From: Pseudisothecium myosuroides
Lineage: Eukaryota > Streptophyta > Bryopsida > Hypnales > Lembophyllaceae
Direction: 5' to 3'
Assembly (NCBI GenBank): GCA_951799445.1
Contig: OX637294.1
Coordinates: forward strand, 20,113,452-20,177,451
Length of the DNA: 64,000 nucleotides
Notes under the pieces: generated by a model
What the model saw: only the letters and a program-made list of their open reading frames with translations
What the model was told of the DNA's origin: nothing
Database searches by the model: none
Made by a program: the position numbers and the translations under genes
Shown: positions 25,246-36,923 of the stretch, piece after piece
How the letters are laid out: each line of letters begins with the position of its first letter
Position numbering within the stretch: the stretch's first letter is position 1

Positions 25246-25619
25246 TCTTCATTGAAAAAGGCTACAACATTTATGAATAAGGGACCTCTGCGTTTCAAGT
25301 TCAGAAATTTGTAATTAATTCCATGAAGGTCAAAAAAAATATGAAACGACTTAGTAAAGATGCCAAATCATTTTACTTCCTACTAAAATGTACTGGAAAG
25401 TGTTTGAAGGAGTTTAGCTTCCCCCAAAAGTCAATCATTTTTTACATGGTTCCTTGAAGAGCAAAGTAAATTAATGTTTAATTCATTTCCTAATCCTTAT
25501 ATAAAACAATAGTGAAAAGAATCAACATTTCCGAGCATCACCAACAATAATCTTTCTTTTGTTTTCTAAGTATTCCATGAAACAACATTGATTTACTGCA
25601 AGGAAACCACAAAATAAGT

Positions 25620-25840
25620 GAATGGTGCCTGTCCCCACCACAAGTTAGAAATTTCGGGCGGGATTTGCTATCTGCTGGGCTGTGAATTGCACCGAACCTA
25701 GTTCCAAGCTTGTTGCCGAAGAACACCGGGAACTTCAGGCGCAGTGAAGGACGTCGGAGGGAAACTCCACCACTTTTCCGGTGAGTATCACCGGGAACTC
25801 AATATGAGCTCCCAGTGGGACAATATTGTGGTCGATACAA
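25620..25840. repeat. dispersed CACCGGGAACT repeat, copy 1
   Basis: Aligns to 27176-27350 over 'GCACCGA.CCTA.TTCC', 'GAACACCGGGAACTT' or similar, 'GAAGG.CGTCG' and 'CACCGGGAACTCAA'. Confidence 0.6.
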
Positions 25841-27175
25841 AGATTGGAAGCATTATTTCATCCATATTTTTCTTGTTGACATTCCATGGTGTGTTATGAA
25901 GAGTATTTAATTGAGTTTGTAGTCTCGCCAGTGTTTGAGTTTACGTAAATGACAAGTTATCTAAATAAACGGAACACATTGATTCTATTTTAGTGTATTG
26001 GTGGGAATTGATGCTCTTTGCTCTAAATCAAAAATTTCTCCCCAAAAATGATATTTTTTGAGTTTAAAGCCAACTAGCAAAATGAAGGTCCGTTCTCCAC
26101 TTTGTACACCAATTTGAGTTCTAAAAAAATCCATGATATTGAATATTTTATTGCAATTTGAACTTTGGGTGTATTTTCAATGTCTTTTATTTTCTATTTA
26201 TAGAATGACACGGGATTTGAATTTACACCATGATTTTTGTCATTGTAATATACACATATGGTGAAATTTTTAGATTTTTTGAAATAATTTTCTATTTGAT
26301 GTGGATTTTCTTCACTTTTTCTTCAGAAATTCTCAAAAAAATAATTTTTTTTTGTGAAGTACAAAATATATGGAATTTCATCTTTAAAAATAAATATAAA
26401 TTTTTTATACATATTTAGTTGCAAAATGGCAACAAATTGAGTGATAGGCAGTGAGGCTTGAAATCAATGGCCATGGATTTTCATTTAGGGGTTAATATAT
26501 TTGTACATGTGAATGTTTGGTTATTTCTATTTGGACTAGAAAAATTAAAATAATATTTCTCAAACATCATAGAGAAATTGAATTACTCCTAATTTGGGGT
26601 CTTTGATTGCAAATATGAATTCAAAATTTGCATAAAAATACATTTATGGAAAATAAAAAATTCATGTGTTTTCCAACCCAATGGTTGCACTTTGTGGCAC
26701 GGGTTTAACATCCCCTAGCTAATAAAATGTAGCCTCAATAATCTACTGTTCACTATATTTTTTTCGAAAATTGTAAACATTGTAATTTTTGTTACACCTT
26801 GAAAATAGCATCTTGAAAGGTCAAAATACAACACTTTTTAACTTTTTTCATCCAATTCCTCTTTGCATAAGTTCAAGCTAGGCGAGGTCTACAACATACC
26901 CTAGACATGACTCAAAATAAAAGACTTTTTTTTAACTTTTACCCCCAAAACACACAATTTACCCCGCTAGTTCCACTTTGTGGGACGGACTTAATGTCCT
27001 TCTCATTAGCTAAGCTTATAAACAATTAAAATCAAGAACAATGTGAGAATTCATATTTTGGATTTGAAAATGCCTACGAGGCTTGCTCAGAGTTAAACCG
27101 ACCCTTTCTACGTAACTTTTTGCCCCTTCACAGTTGCTGTACAGTACTCCTTCCTTCCAAGTAAGTTCACTTTGC
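25841..27175. other. AT-rich intergenic, no gene seen
   Basis: Low-complexity A/T runs; open frames are chance products of this composition. Confidence 0.4.
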
Positions 27176-27350
27176 TGACGATGTCCGACCTGCTGGTGGC
27201 TCCTCCAACCGCACCGAGCCTACTTCCGAACCTGCTGAAGTCGAACACAGGGAAACTCGGGAGCGCTGAAGGCCGTCGAAGGGAAACTCTCGAACTTTCC
27301 CTGTGAGGAACACCGGGAACTCAACGCAGGCCCCTTGTGACAATTGAGTG
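27176..27350. repeat. dispersed CACCGGGAACT repeat, copy 2
   Basis: Diverged second copy of the repeat at 25620-25840, same orientation. Confidence 0.6.
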
Positions 27351-28127
27351 CACTTCAGACTTTTTTTCATTCTTCTTGAGCAAATGAAATAAAATTCATT
27401 GTAGTGCTCCAGACAATTTTGCAACTGGAGCCATGATTTGTGAGGAGCTTAGGTGGCATTGCTTCCGCTGCTACTACAATGACTAGTGCATTTGGTAAGT
27501 TTACACGTACGCATCGGATTATAACGGGCATTCTATCGATTGCAAACGTTACAAAGATGCAGTGGGGACATCATTCTTTTAGTTTATATTGTGTCGCTTT
27601 TAGTCTTCTGAAATTCTCACCTGAACGCGTACAAGTCATCGTATGAGCCTAGTTTCTAGCTTCAAAAGGAGAATACGTAACGTAAAAATTGTGAATGGCC
27701 GCATGAATCTCCGCCAAGGTGTCCACTGACAATTGCGATCTGCCAACGTAGCAACCTCGAAGAGTGTCATGTAATAAAAAAAATTATCAACATTAATCTA
27801 AAAAGTTTTAAACCAAAAGAGCTCAAAAAAAGATTGAATTTTGAACTGAAATGCCTATGTTTTTCCTTCAAGATTGATTTTAAAATACACACTTACGTGG
27901 TGGAACCATATTCCCAGACAATACATTTTTTACATATGAGATTCAACTCATGTGCCGACTGTGAGGTTGCGTCCATAGTTGGCCTTCAGTTGTTGCAGAC
28001 AAAAATTAATAATAGCAACAATGATCACGCTTTCAAACAAATTGTCTGTATCAGAACAAAGTTAAGTGTGCATCTCAAAAATGCATAAATATGTTCGAAA
28101 TAAGCCAAAATGATTGTAATCACACCA
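27351..28127. promoter_or_regulatory. upstream region of TLP2
   Basis: The DNA before the duplication boundary at 28128 should hold the TLP2 promoter, but I see no unambiguous TATA box. Because the equivalent DNA of TLP1 is outside the window, it is unknown whether promoters are shared. Confidence 0.35.
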
Positions 28128-29592
28128 GACCATTCCAATCTTCCAGTTCATTCGTAGCTTGTCCTCTCGAGATCGATTGCTATTTCAGCATCATGACTCA
28201 GATATCCAGCTTTGCAATGGACACTCTCGCAGTGCTATCGATGCTTTTGATTCTGAGCAGCTCTGTTGATGGTAAGACAATCATTCCATTAATCCCCTGG
28301 GAGATTACCTCTGGTTCCGGATTGCCATTTCCAGCTTACAGTGTTGTGCAAATTCAAGTAGTACTCCGTAAACTATTGCAAGATATTTTAGTAAGTTAAG
28401 CAAAGAGAATCTCCCTGTGGATCATGAGATGGAAATGAACTAATTGTTGCATATATGATTGTGCAGGTACCTTTATCAACGTGAAAAACAAGTGCGGGCA
28501 GGTGCTGACAGTATGCGATGCAGCAGGCGTACCTGGCTCACCAGGATTCATGGAAACCAAATGTTACGTTCTGAAAGCCTCTGGAGGCTCTCGCCGGCGA
28601 GACTTTGGAAGTAAATGGACTGCAGGCTTGATTTGGGGATTTCCAGGCTCCAACAACGACCCCGGACTGGGCGACCAAGCCAAGAGGGTGGCCAACAAAA
28701 TGGAAATGACCACCAACGAAACTGGACTAGACTATTACAACCTGAGCAACGTGGTACGTACTTCAATGCTCGTCCTTACTTCTAAATCACGTTCATGATT
28801 CATTTTACCTCATACTTTTGCACATTCAATTCTCGGCAAAACCCTGTGTACTATACAGTACAGTACAGTGCACTTTGCTGATGTATTTTGCCCAATTCGC
28901 TTCTCCAACTCAAATTTAGCACTTAAACTTGGAGTTGGAAATCTGAAGTAATAGATAGACTTACTGTTGAACTAGACAGCATCTTCAGCAGCCATCGATG
29001 GATTGCTCACATGCACCTAAGTATAATAGTCTTGAGTATGCATAACGAGCAAGCGATAGTCCAGTGTGAGTTTTTCATCCGCCATGTTGAATCCAATACT
29101 TGTGTTACATCAGCAGTAGATTAGGACATCTTTGTAAAACGGGACTCATGTCAAACTCACACCAGATATCTGAATCTCCTACCTTAGCAATCACAACAGG
29201 ACATCGACAGCAATTGCGAACTTGGTAATTAATGAAAAAGCATGGACTACGAACATGTATGCAATCGATCTGTTGTGTACGTGCAGGATGGGTACAATCT
29301 TCCCCTACTAGTGAAACCTACGGGCGACGTGACGAGGTCGGGGAGTCACTGCGGGACGCTGGTTTGCCGAATCCCGAACCTGAAGAAAGGGTGCGGGAAT
29401 CCCAACAACTTTTCTGGGCCTCCAGCGTTCGGCTGCCAGAACGTGGACGGCGGAGGCAAGAGCTCCACTCCGGGCACGCAGTTCTTTAAGAATCCTTGCA
29501 AGACGTCCTTCTCCTTTTCCTCCGACAACATCGTCTTCGCATGCGAGACGGGAACCAACTATGAAGTGGTCTTCTGTCCCTGAAACTCTGAA
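28128..29592 (+). repeat. direct segmental duplication, right copy (pairs with 1-1485)
   Basis: Same 5' leader, introns and exon order as the left copy. Intron 2 differs by one 13-bp deletion and about four substitutions. Confidence 0.9.
28193..29583 (+). CDS. small thaumatin-like protein, copy 2 (TLP2)
   Basis: Same three-exon structure as TLP1: 28193-28271, 28467-28753 and 29287-29583, 220 residues. Exon 1 (signal peptide) and intron 1 are identical in sequence to TLP1. Exons 2 and 3 differ at many amino-acid positions, while all ten cysteines, the KWTAGLIWGF block, DGYNLPLLV and the YEVVFCP end are kept. Exon 3 is two codons shorter, near the SSDN stretch. Expected secreted PR-5-like role as for TLP1; function inferred. 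An in-frame ATG exists upstream at 28091, but the conserved start at 28193 gives the signal peptide at the N-terminus and is preferred. Confidence 0.85.
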
Positions 29593-30480
29593 ACCCTTTT
29601 TGAAAAACAAACAAACAAAAACATATACTAAACTTGTTCTTCAAAAAGTAGGAATCCAAGGGATGAGAGTTCATCAATATCTCAAAATGTTAATTGGCAG
29701 TGACAAGGTTGTATTTATTTGGCGTGATATCAGCCTCTCTACCTGACGGAAACCCCTTGCAGTGTGTTGTTCAACACGCTTGTGTCAAAAAAAAAAAAAA
29801 AAAAAAGTGAAGAAATTTCTCTGGAATTGAATTATGAATAGATTGGTTTTGGATCAAAAAGTAGGGCTCAGGAGTGATGACTTTTACTTCTTGGCTATGG
29901 AGCAAAGTGGAGGAAGCTTTGTAATGATGGAAGTTTCACCTAAGGAAGTTTGAGTAGGGCCTTACTTAAGAAGGGATCTACTGAGCTAGTGCTACGGGGA
30001 CAGAGTCTTTTATAGTGACACTAATTTATCAAAGTCACACTATTTTGTATTATTGCAGTACTGGTTGGTATATTATTGTGTAGTATCAATTTCTACAAAT
30101 ATAAATTTTTTGTGGTGAGGTTAATCCCTCCCTCTCTCTAACAAGACAAATTAATATAGTTGCTTGTATTGTTTAAGAATTTTGTTATGTTGGATTTTAC
30201 ATACTATTACACTTTCTTATTCCACGTCAAATTGATAGCTTGTAGCCTCTACACATTGGTGTTTGCAAGTTGCATTCTTTAAATGATGGAAAGGGTCATA
30301 TAATTAGTCAAATACCATATCTAACTTTGAATAGCATTTCTTGTCTATGCACATAGTTTATAAAAAAATATAGGTATTGGCTAAGGACCCCGCTAAGGAC
30401 TATAGGGGAAGAAGTTTTGTATTGACAAAAGCTATTGTAATGAAGTTTGAGTATCTACCTTACTCAAAAAAATAAGCTTT
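29593..30480. other. TLP2 3' flank and intergenic DNA
   Basis: Contains an A run of about 20 near 29787. No gene recognised. Confidence 0.4.
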
Positions 30481-31400
30481 TTAATCCTTGAGGGCCAAGT
30501 AACATTTTTTTGGCAACATAACATTTTTTGTTATCCATTTACAAAGGGGTTTTCATTTTTCCTTTAGAATTTCCACACAACATGTGGTTGAGAAGTAACT
30601 TTAAGGAGCAACAATTTTCATAACTTTTGACTACATGGTTAAAAAAATTATTATATGGTATATACGTAGTTTCTTTTCAAGCCCGGGAAGCCAAAGTGAT
30701 TAAAAAAAATCACTTTATTAAGAAATACAAATTTAAAATTGGTTTTTTAGATTTATATATATATGTAGAAATCTTTGAATTATTCCGTTTTGATTAATAT
30801 GGTGAAAGTTATGAGGAGTTTTGGTTTTCGGACAATTATGGAATCTCTACTCTAAAATAAAATTTGAAGTCCTTTATTTAACTCAATTTACAATATTTTT
30901 CGAAGTAAAATAAAATCATAGGATGCAGATTGTTTAAAAACATAGGGAGTACAATATTACAACCATTGGAATTGGCATTTTGAAATTCCATAACTAAATA
31001 TTTAACAATTTGGGATTTTAAATCATACTATTTTTTTCAAACATGATATGAAATTTTTTTGATGAAATTATATATATATTTCCAACTTATTTCTTCAACA
31101 TATTATGGAGAGTTGCAAATTGTAGGACCTATAAATTTTTAATAAAAAATTTGAATGATAAAATTTACCATTTACAAAGAATTGAAAATATTTCTTTCTT
31201 AAATGCAAGCATCACGATCTTGCAATTGATAAGATTTTTACTCTAAAATTTTAGGAGGTTATACTCTAATATAATTTAAAATCCTACGATATATTGAATT
31301 TGTTAAAAAAAAAATATAGATGAAGATTTTAGCCTTGCTTTGAAGACTAGTATTTGAAGTAATTTTGGGCCTTTAAACATAAAAAAGATTTAGGAGTTAA
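30481..31400. mobile_element. TTAA-flanked inverted-repeat element, 912 bp
   Basis: The left end is TTAA then TCCTTGAGGGCC; the right end is AGATTTAGGAG then TTAA. The middle has 'AACTTTTGACTACATGG'-like wording related to the AAAGTTATGG core of the family. No coding region. Confidence 0.6.
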
Positions 31401-31646
31401 ATTGAAAACTTGAAAACAACCATATCTTACCATATATGGCACTCATTTGTTCCACCTTGAACTTCAAAAGAAACAAAATTTATAAAGCATATTGCCCATC
31501 ACAATAACCTAACAACTACTTAAAATTGAAAAAACTCTCATGCAAACAAAAAAAACAAAAAACAAAAAACAAAAAACATTCACTCTGTCAATAGGTAGTG
31601 TAGAGTCTTCATTCTAAACGAAGGTATGCAATCTTGGTGTCACTCA

Positions 31647-31838
31647 ATCACAAAGTTTAGAGCCTACAGTTTATTAACAATTATTGTGTAGTTATTGTTG
31701 TTTCATGGGTTTGCATGATAATTTAAATTTATCGCATCATTGCCGTGCATTATTTTACAATTTATCGCATCTTTACAATGTGATAAATTGTAAAGTAACA
31801 ATAATTGTTGATAAAATGTAGGCTCTAAACTTTGTGAT
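31647..31838. mobile_element. 192-bp hairpin MITE
   Basis: The left end reads ATCACAAAGTTTAGAGCCTA; the right end is its reverse complement. The pairing continues inward through CAATTATTGT/ACAATAATTG, and the loop region has its own nested palindromes (TTTATCGCATC, GATAAATTGTAAAG). Confidence 0.75.
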
Positions 31839-32873
31839 GTCATACTAGTTCATTTGGGCTGCATATAGGACCTAAGATTGAATTCTCAATTCACGGCAAC
31901 CTAATAAGGGTTGGAATTACTCTCCTAAAACAAAAAATAAAGTATTTGATTAATTGTATGTTTAGGTATTTTTAATTGTTGAATAGTATGTTGGAAGATG
32001 GGATATGTGCCGGTTGTTTTTGTTGTGATGATTATATATAGGATTTAGGTATTCCATCTTCTTATGTTGGGATTCTATATTAGTTTGTATTAGTGATTTG
32101 TATTTATTTACTCTTGTTTCTATTGATAGGAGGGAAAACCATTCATTGCAATATGTGAACTCTACAAATTATATTTTATATTGTTGTACTAGGAGAAGTG
32201 GTGGTGGATTGCCAAATTTTGCATCTGGTAGGCATAGAAAGTTGAAACAAAAGTTAGCATCACAATTACAATTATTTTGTGTGTGACATATATAAGGATA
32301 TAACCAAGAGGGATAGTTTTGCCTAATGTTTTTTCTTCAAGTATTCTTGCATTTATTGATCTCTGAAGGACCAAATGACCAATGAATGTATGCAAGTGAT
32401 ATTGGGTAGGTGTGTATGAAGTCATCTTTTTATAGATGTTCTTCAAATTTTGATATAAGGTGTAAACATGTACTTCATCTTTTCATTTTTTTCTCATTGC
32501 CCTAAAAAATGGTAGTTTTTACAATTTGTGCCCAAATGTGCCACGGTCCTTTAGAAATTATAAGTGTAACATTGCTTAGATGTATGTGATAGGAATAGTT
32601 TTTGTACTTCTTGAATTGCTTTATTATGTTTGGTTTTTGTTTATTGCTTTTATATGAGGTTCTATGCACCATAATAGTCTGTACATGTATCTATGTATAA
32701 CTTGGCTTAGATTGTATAAAGGACAAGTGATTTGGAAGAAATTCATTTTGGAGGGATTTATTACATGCTTTCTACAATGTGTGCATATTTTAGCATGCAT
32801 TCATTTTGAAGAATCATAGCCCCATTGAACCCATCAAATTTCAGGAAATATGCCATAATTACAATGTATTTGT
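31839..32873. other. intergenic, no gene seen
   Basis: Short frames at 32098-32446 on both strands overlap each other and show no domain. Confidence 0.4.
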
Positions 32874-33604
32874 GGGTGATTGCACGAAACACCTGTCGAT
32901 ATTGTTGCGTTTTCAACAGTACTCATGATTTTTTTCTAGAGTACTTTAAAAATAGAAAAATAATTTCTAAATTTTTAAAAAAATATGACTAATGTATACA
33001 CCTTTAAGATGAAGGTAACCACCAAAGAAAATGTATAGAAAAATTCTCTAAGTAGGAGAACTAGAAAAGTGCCAAATCGTTAGAAAATACATATTTTGAT
33101 GTTTTAATTAGTAGAAAACAGGAAAAGACTTAAATAAATAAATAAAAAATTGGCCATTTTTAGCAACTTTATGGAGAAGGTCATTCACCAAAAAAACCAC
33201 CAAAATAATTTCTTACATGTTTTGAAATGCAAGTAGAAAGAGGGTCACTTTGGAGACTTCTACACCATACAAAATTAAGCATATTTAAAATTCCTTTGGA
33301 CATTAGCTATAATTCTACTAGAAGACCATCTCTACCAAATTTCAGCTCCAAATTTGTTTTTATGGGTACTAAATAGTACTAAAAACCTCCAAATTGGCAT
33401 TTGTGACAAAATATTGGGGGTTATTATTAAATAGTAAACATTTTAAAAAAATTCCAAAAAATTAGATAAGATGTATAATAGTCATAAGTACCTTGTCTAT
33501 GAATTTTGAGTCATTTGGAGGCAAAAGGCAAAAGTTATGGCCAAAAAACTAATCAACATGCAATGTGTGACAAAAAATAATACAAGTGTTTCATGCAATC
33601 ACCC
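32874..33604. mobile_element. GGGTGA family element, full-length copy (731 bp)
   Basis: The left end is GGGTGATTGCACGAAACAC; the right end is GTGTTTCATGCAATCACCC. Flanks are TTGT and TTGC, compatible with a decayed 4-bp target duplication. Non-coding. Relatives at 22195-22773, 39989-41081 and 42446-42790. Confidence 0.75.
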
Positions 33605-33687
33605 TTGCACAAAAAGTACATAAAATGAGGTGTACAATACTAACAAAAGTTTGTCTCTTTAAGAAGTCGGATCGGATGACTAGCAAA

Positions 33688-33803
33688 TTTGTACTATAGC
33701 AAATTATATGACTATAGCAAATACTATAGCAAATCGCGATTTGTCTAATTGCATAATTCGTACATAATTTGCTATAGTCATCGTACATAATTTGCTATAG
33801 TAG
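33688..33803. repeat. clustered inverted repeats of CTATAGCAAAT
   Basis: Three CTATAGCAAAT copies followed by two of the complement ATTTGCTATAG, giving several alternative hairpins within about 115 bp. Confidence 0.7.
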
Positions 33804-34554
33804 GATCGGCTGACTATATCAAACTAATACAAAGTCCACACTTGTCAGAGACACCATTAGCTTCCATCCTTACTCCATCCAAAAACTAAATAACTTCTTA
33901 AGGTTAAATTGGTTACACATAAGCACAGCCAAAACCAGACATTAAGCAATTCCATATTGGTTATGTGACACAGAGACCAAACGTGCACGCTCACATAAAC
34001 TTCATCACACTGTCATATAAACTGCAATCACCCATTACATTACCTTTCACACTTCTGCTCTCAGATGTAGCGAACTCCAAATTAGACACAATATCCCGAC
34101 TTGCAAGATAGCAACATCCACAACCACAACTACGCTTCAAACTATGACTGAGATTCACAACTTCAAATTAACCAATTTGACAGGCATTTCTTGTATAATT
34201 ACGCACCCAAATTGGTAATACACACTCAGGTCATAACCCGTACTGCAGTTTTATCCCAACGACGAAATGCACCGAGCAAGCATAAGCACATACAAAACTC
34301 TCAACTTGAGCTCACAGTCTGCAATCTTTCAAACTCCACACGATTCAACCCAGCACGTGCACATTCAGTACGCAGTGAGCCCAAATAAGCTGGAAACTAC
34401 ATCATATTAATCCGATTGGCACATACACCACCAAATTACAATCCTGAAATTCTCACTCGACAGTTGAATCGGTGCACTCAAGCATCTCATCCAATTAGCG
34501 CTCCATCACAAATTCTCATCTTCTAACTTAAAGGTTTAGCATCAAAAATCCGAT
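33804..34554. other. intergenic before the inverted duplication
   Basis: Less AT-rich than its left neighbour, but no gene recognised. Confidence 0.4.
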
Positions 34555-34857
34555 TTTGAAAATTCGGTCGCTGACCTTTTGGACCAAGTTGGCCTGCCAC
34601 TCTGGCTGTTACCTTAATTACCCACTGAGAGTCGGCCGGATAGAGTTGAATGAACCGACAGCAGCCCAAATCCGACACTTGTTTTCATCTTCTCTACCAT
34701 ATACTCCGTATATCTCATCGCACTTGAGTTTGGCTACTTCACTTGCAGACAGGTGTTTCACATCCATTACTTACTACAAAAAGCATGTAGATTATGCCTT
34801 CTGATCATGTCTCCGACAAGCTTGACTTTCATACCACTTGAAAAGCAAGTACCGGTA

Positions 34858-36236
34858 AGGTAACTACACCTAAAATCGCACAGTTAAGCTCTGTGGCATG
34901 ATCCATATGCTCTAGAAAATGAACAACAATTTTTGTATATACGTGAAGGACTATGAATCAAAACGCAAGTGGTTTCATAATTTTTGGATGCATTGTGAAT
35001 TAGTTACAAATTTTCGAAGATACAAGGTGTAGGGTGTTAAAAGTGTCACCTAGGTGTTGCCAAAATCAATTTGATGCACGTGAAGAAATGTCAAAGACAA
35101 GAAGTTAACCCCTAAAGTCCCGTTGTCCCCTCGGGGGACAAAATGGATTTCGGGCAGGCTCTTACGGTCTCAATATTTGTCATAATTTTCTGAATTTTTT
35201 TTGAGAAGATAGAGAATCACATAAGCTTTCCAAAAATGTAATTTTTATTTCAATCGGTGCCCGGGAGCAAAAGTTATGGCACAAAAAACCCAAATTTTAG
35301 TTCGGTGGGCAGAAAAAAACCCTCACAAAAACTTTAAATTAAAATTTTTAAAATTTTGTTTCATATAGATTTTATTTTTATCTACATGGGAAGCTTTGAA
35401 TCACTCCATTTGGATTTGTTATGCAAAAGTTATGGACATTCTTATTTTTCGGGCAGTTAGAGCATCTTCTTGAAAAAATAACTTGTAGGATTCATTTCTG
35501 AACCCAATTTTGACAATTTTTCAAAAAAAAAAGTTTCATAAGGTTAAGATTTCTTGCTAGAACAATCTCACCATTGAGATTAGTATATTTCAACTATATC
35601 TTAGAGCTATTAATGATTTAATTTTTCCTTCAATCTTGAACCTACTTCTACTTAACAATTTTTTAATGAGAGAAAACTAAGTGTTTCTTTTTTGAATTTT
35701 TTTTCCTAGATTCTCAACTCAATTCTTCATCATATAAAATTAGAAATTCAAAATCATTAGAGAAAAATTTTAAGTTAAGAAGGTTCAAAGCCTAAAAATG
35801 TAGTTGAGCAAGGTGCAAAAAAACTTGATTCCTTCACTTTAAATGCAAATATCTTGCAATCTACACCGTCAAAGTTTCTGAAATTTCTTCCACACATTCT
35901 TATTCTAGTCTAGTACAAGATCCTATGGTTAAATATGCAAAAAATACATTAAATTTTTTTTTTGCTCTTTGCTATAGAAATGGCAGTTTTGAGTGGTTTT
36001 TGATGGGAAAATGACCTTGGGACTTTAGGGGTTAAACGAACAAAAAGTTTATTCAAAATGGACCACTTGGGAGGTTGCCACCTCTACAGTGCTATTAATA
36101 GAGCTGCACACTACTCGAAATGGGCTCTTATACTTGTCCTTCACTGTGCACCATTTTTTGGTTTCCTTACCATTCATTTTCAGTTCAAAAATAGGGGTCG
36201 ACTTTCAGGAGCGGTCCATTTTAGGTGTAGTTACCT
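34858..36236. mobile_element. TA-flanked inverted-repeat element hosting a nested insertion
   Basis: The left end is AGGTAACTACACCTAAAAT; the right end is its exact reverse complement. TA flanks both ends (34856-34857 and 36237-36238). Arm 2 keeps the empty site, reading ACCGGTACC there, with one TA. The TA duplication suggests Tc1/mariner-type (or TWA-type Harbinger) mobilisation. Without the nested 0.93-kb insertion the host element is about 0.45 kb and non-coding. Confidence 0.8.
35105..36035. mobile_element. TTAA-flanked element nested in 34858-36236
   Basis: The left end is TTAA then CCCCTAAAGTCCC; the right end is the exact complement, GGGACTTTAGGGG then TTAA. It is the best-preserved copy of the family, with perfect termini, so probably the youngest here. 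No coding region. Confidence 0.8.
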
Positions 36237-36592
36237 TACCAATGAAATGAAAACCCAACCAAGAGCTCTCTGGTTTACTGTACCGTTTCTATTATCAATG
36301 GAAATTGGCCATGTTTCAAGAAAAAAGAAAAGAAAAATTAAAAAAAACAAGGGCAGCCGGGCCAAAGAAAGTCCCAAGTGTCTGTAGTCTGTACAAAGCT
36401 GTGATGACATGTTTTCCAACGTACAGAAGCTGATCGAAGCTGTGATGTCAGCCTGCCGTAGGAGTACAGACCTTTTTTCTCGTTTTCTTAAAGCAGATGA
36501 AATTCATTCATTGCAAGGCAACGGACAGTCAAAGAACATTTGACCAAGCAAGCACGCGGCGAAAACAAGCAGCAGAGTACAGACTTCCGTGC

Positions 36593-36601
36593 TCTATATA
36601 A
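36593..36601 (+). promoter_or_regulatory. TATA box of 3D gene A
   Basis: TCTATATAA about 320 bp before the start codon, conserved at the mirror position in arm 2 (CTCTATATAAT on the minus strand). The distance implies a long 5' leader or a 5' UTR intron. Confidence 0.55.
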
Positions 36602-36923
36602 CGGCGTTTTTTATCACAACTTTCATGCACAATTTGCAATAGGCTTTCTTGACTAGCCTTGACTAGCTGTGCAGTGGGCTTTGCAGAGGACTGGATACAT
36701 GTGGATGTTCCTATCCAAATCCAGGGAGCAATTAGCTGATCTCCAGTGCTATTCCAAGCTAGCAGGCAGATCGATCTCAGTGCTTTCATTTTTTAATTGA
36801 ATCAAGCCTCCGAGTGATCATTACAGTCATTGCAGGACTTGCTTCTAGCAAAACCTCAAGTGATAGAGTGTGCTTTTTGTACCTGCGATACAGTCAGTGT
36901 TCACGGGTGGATAGGTTGTGATA

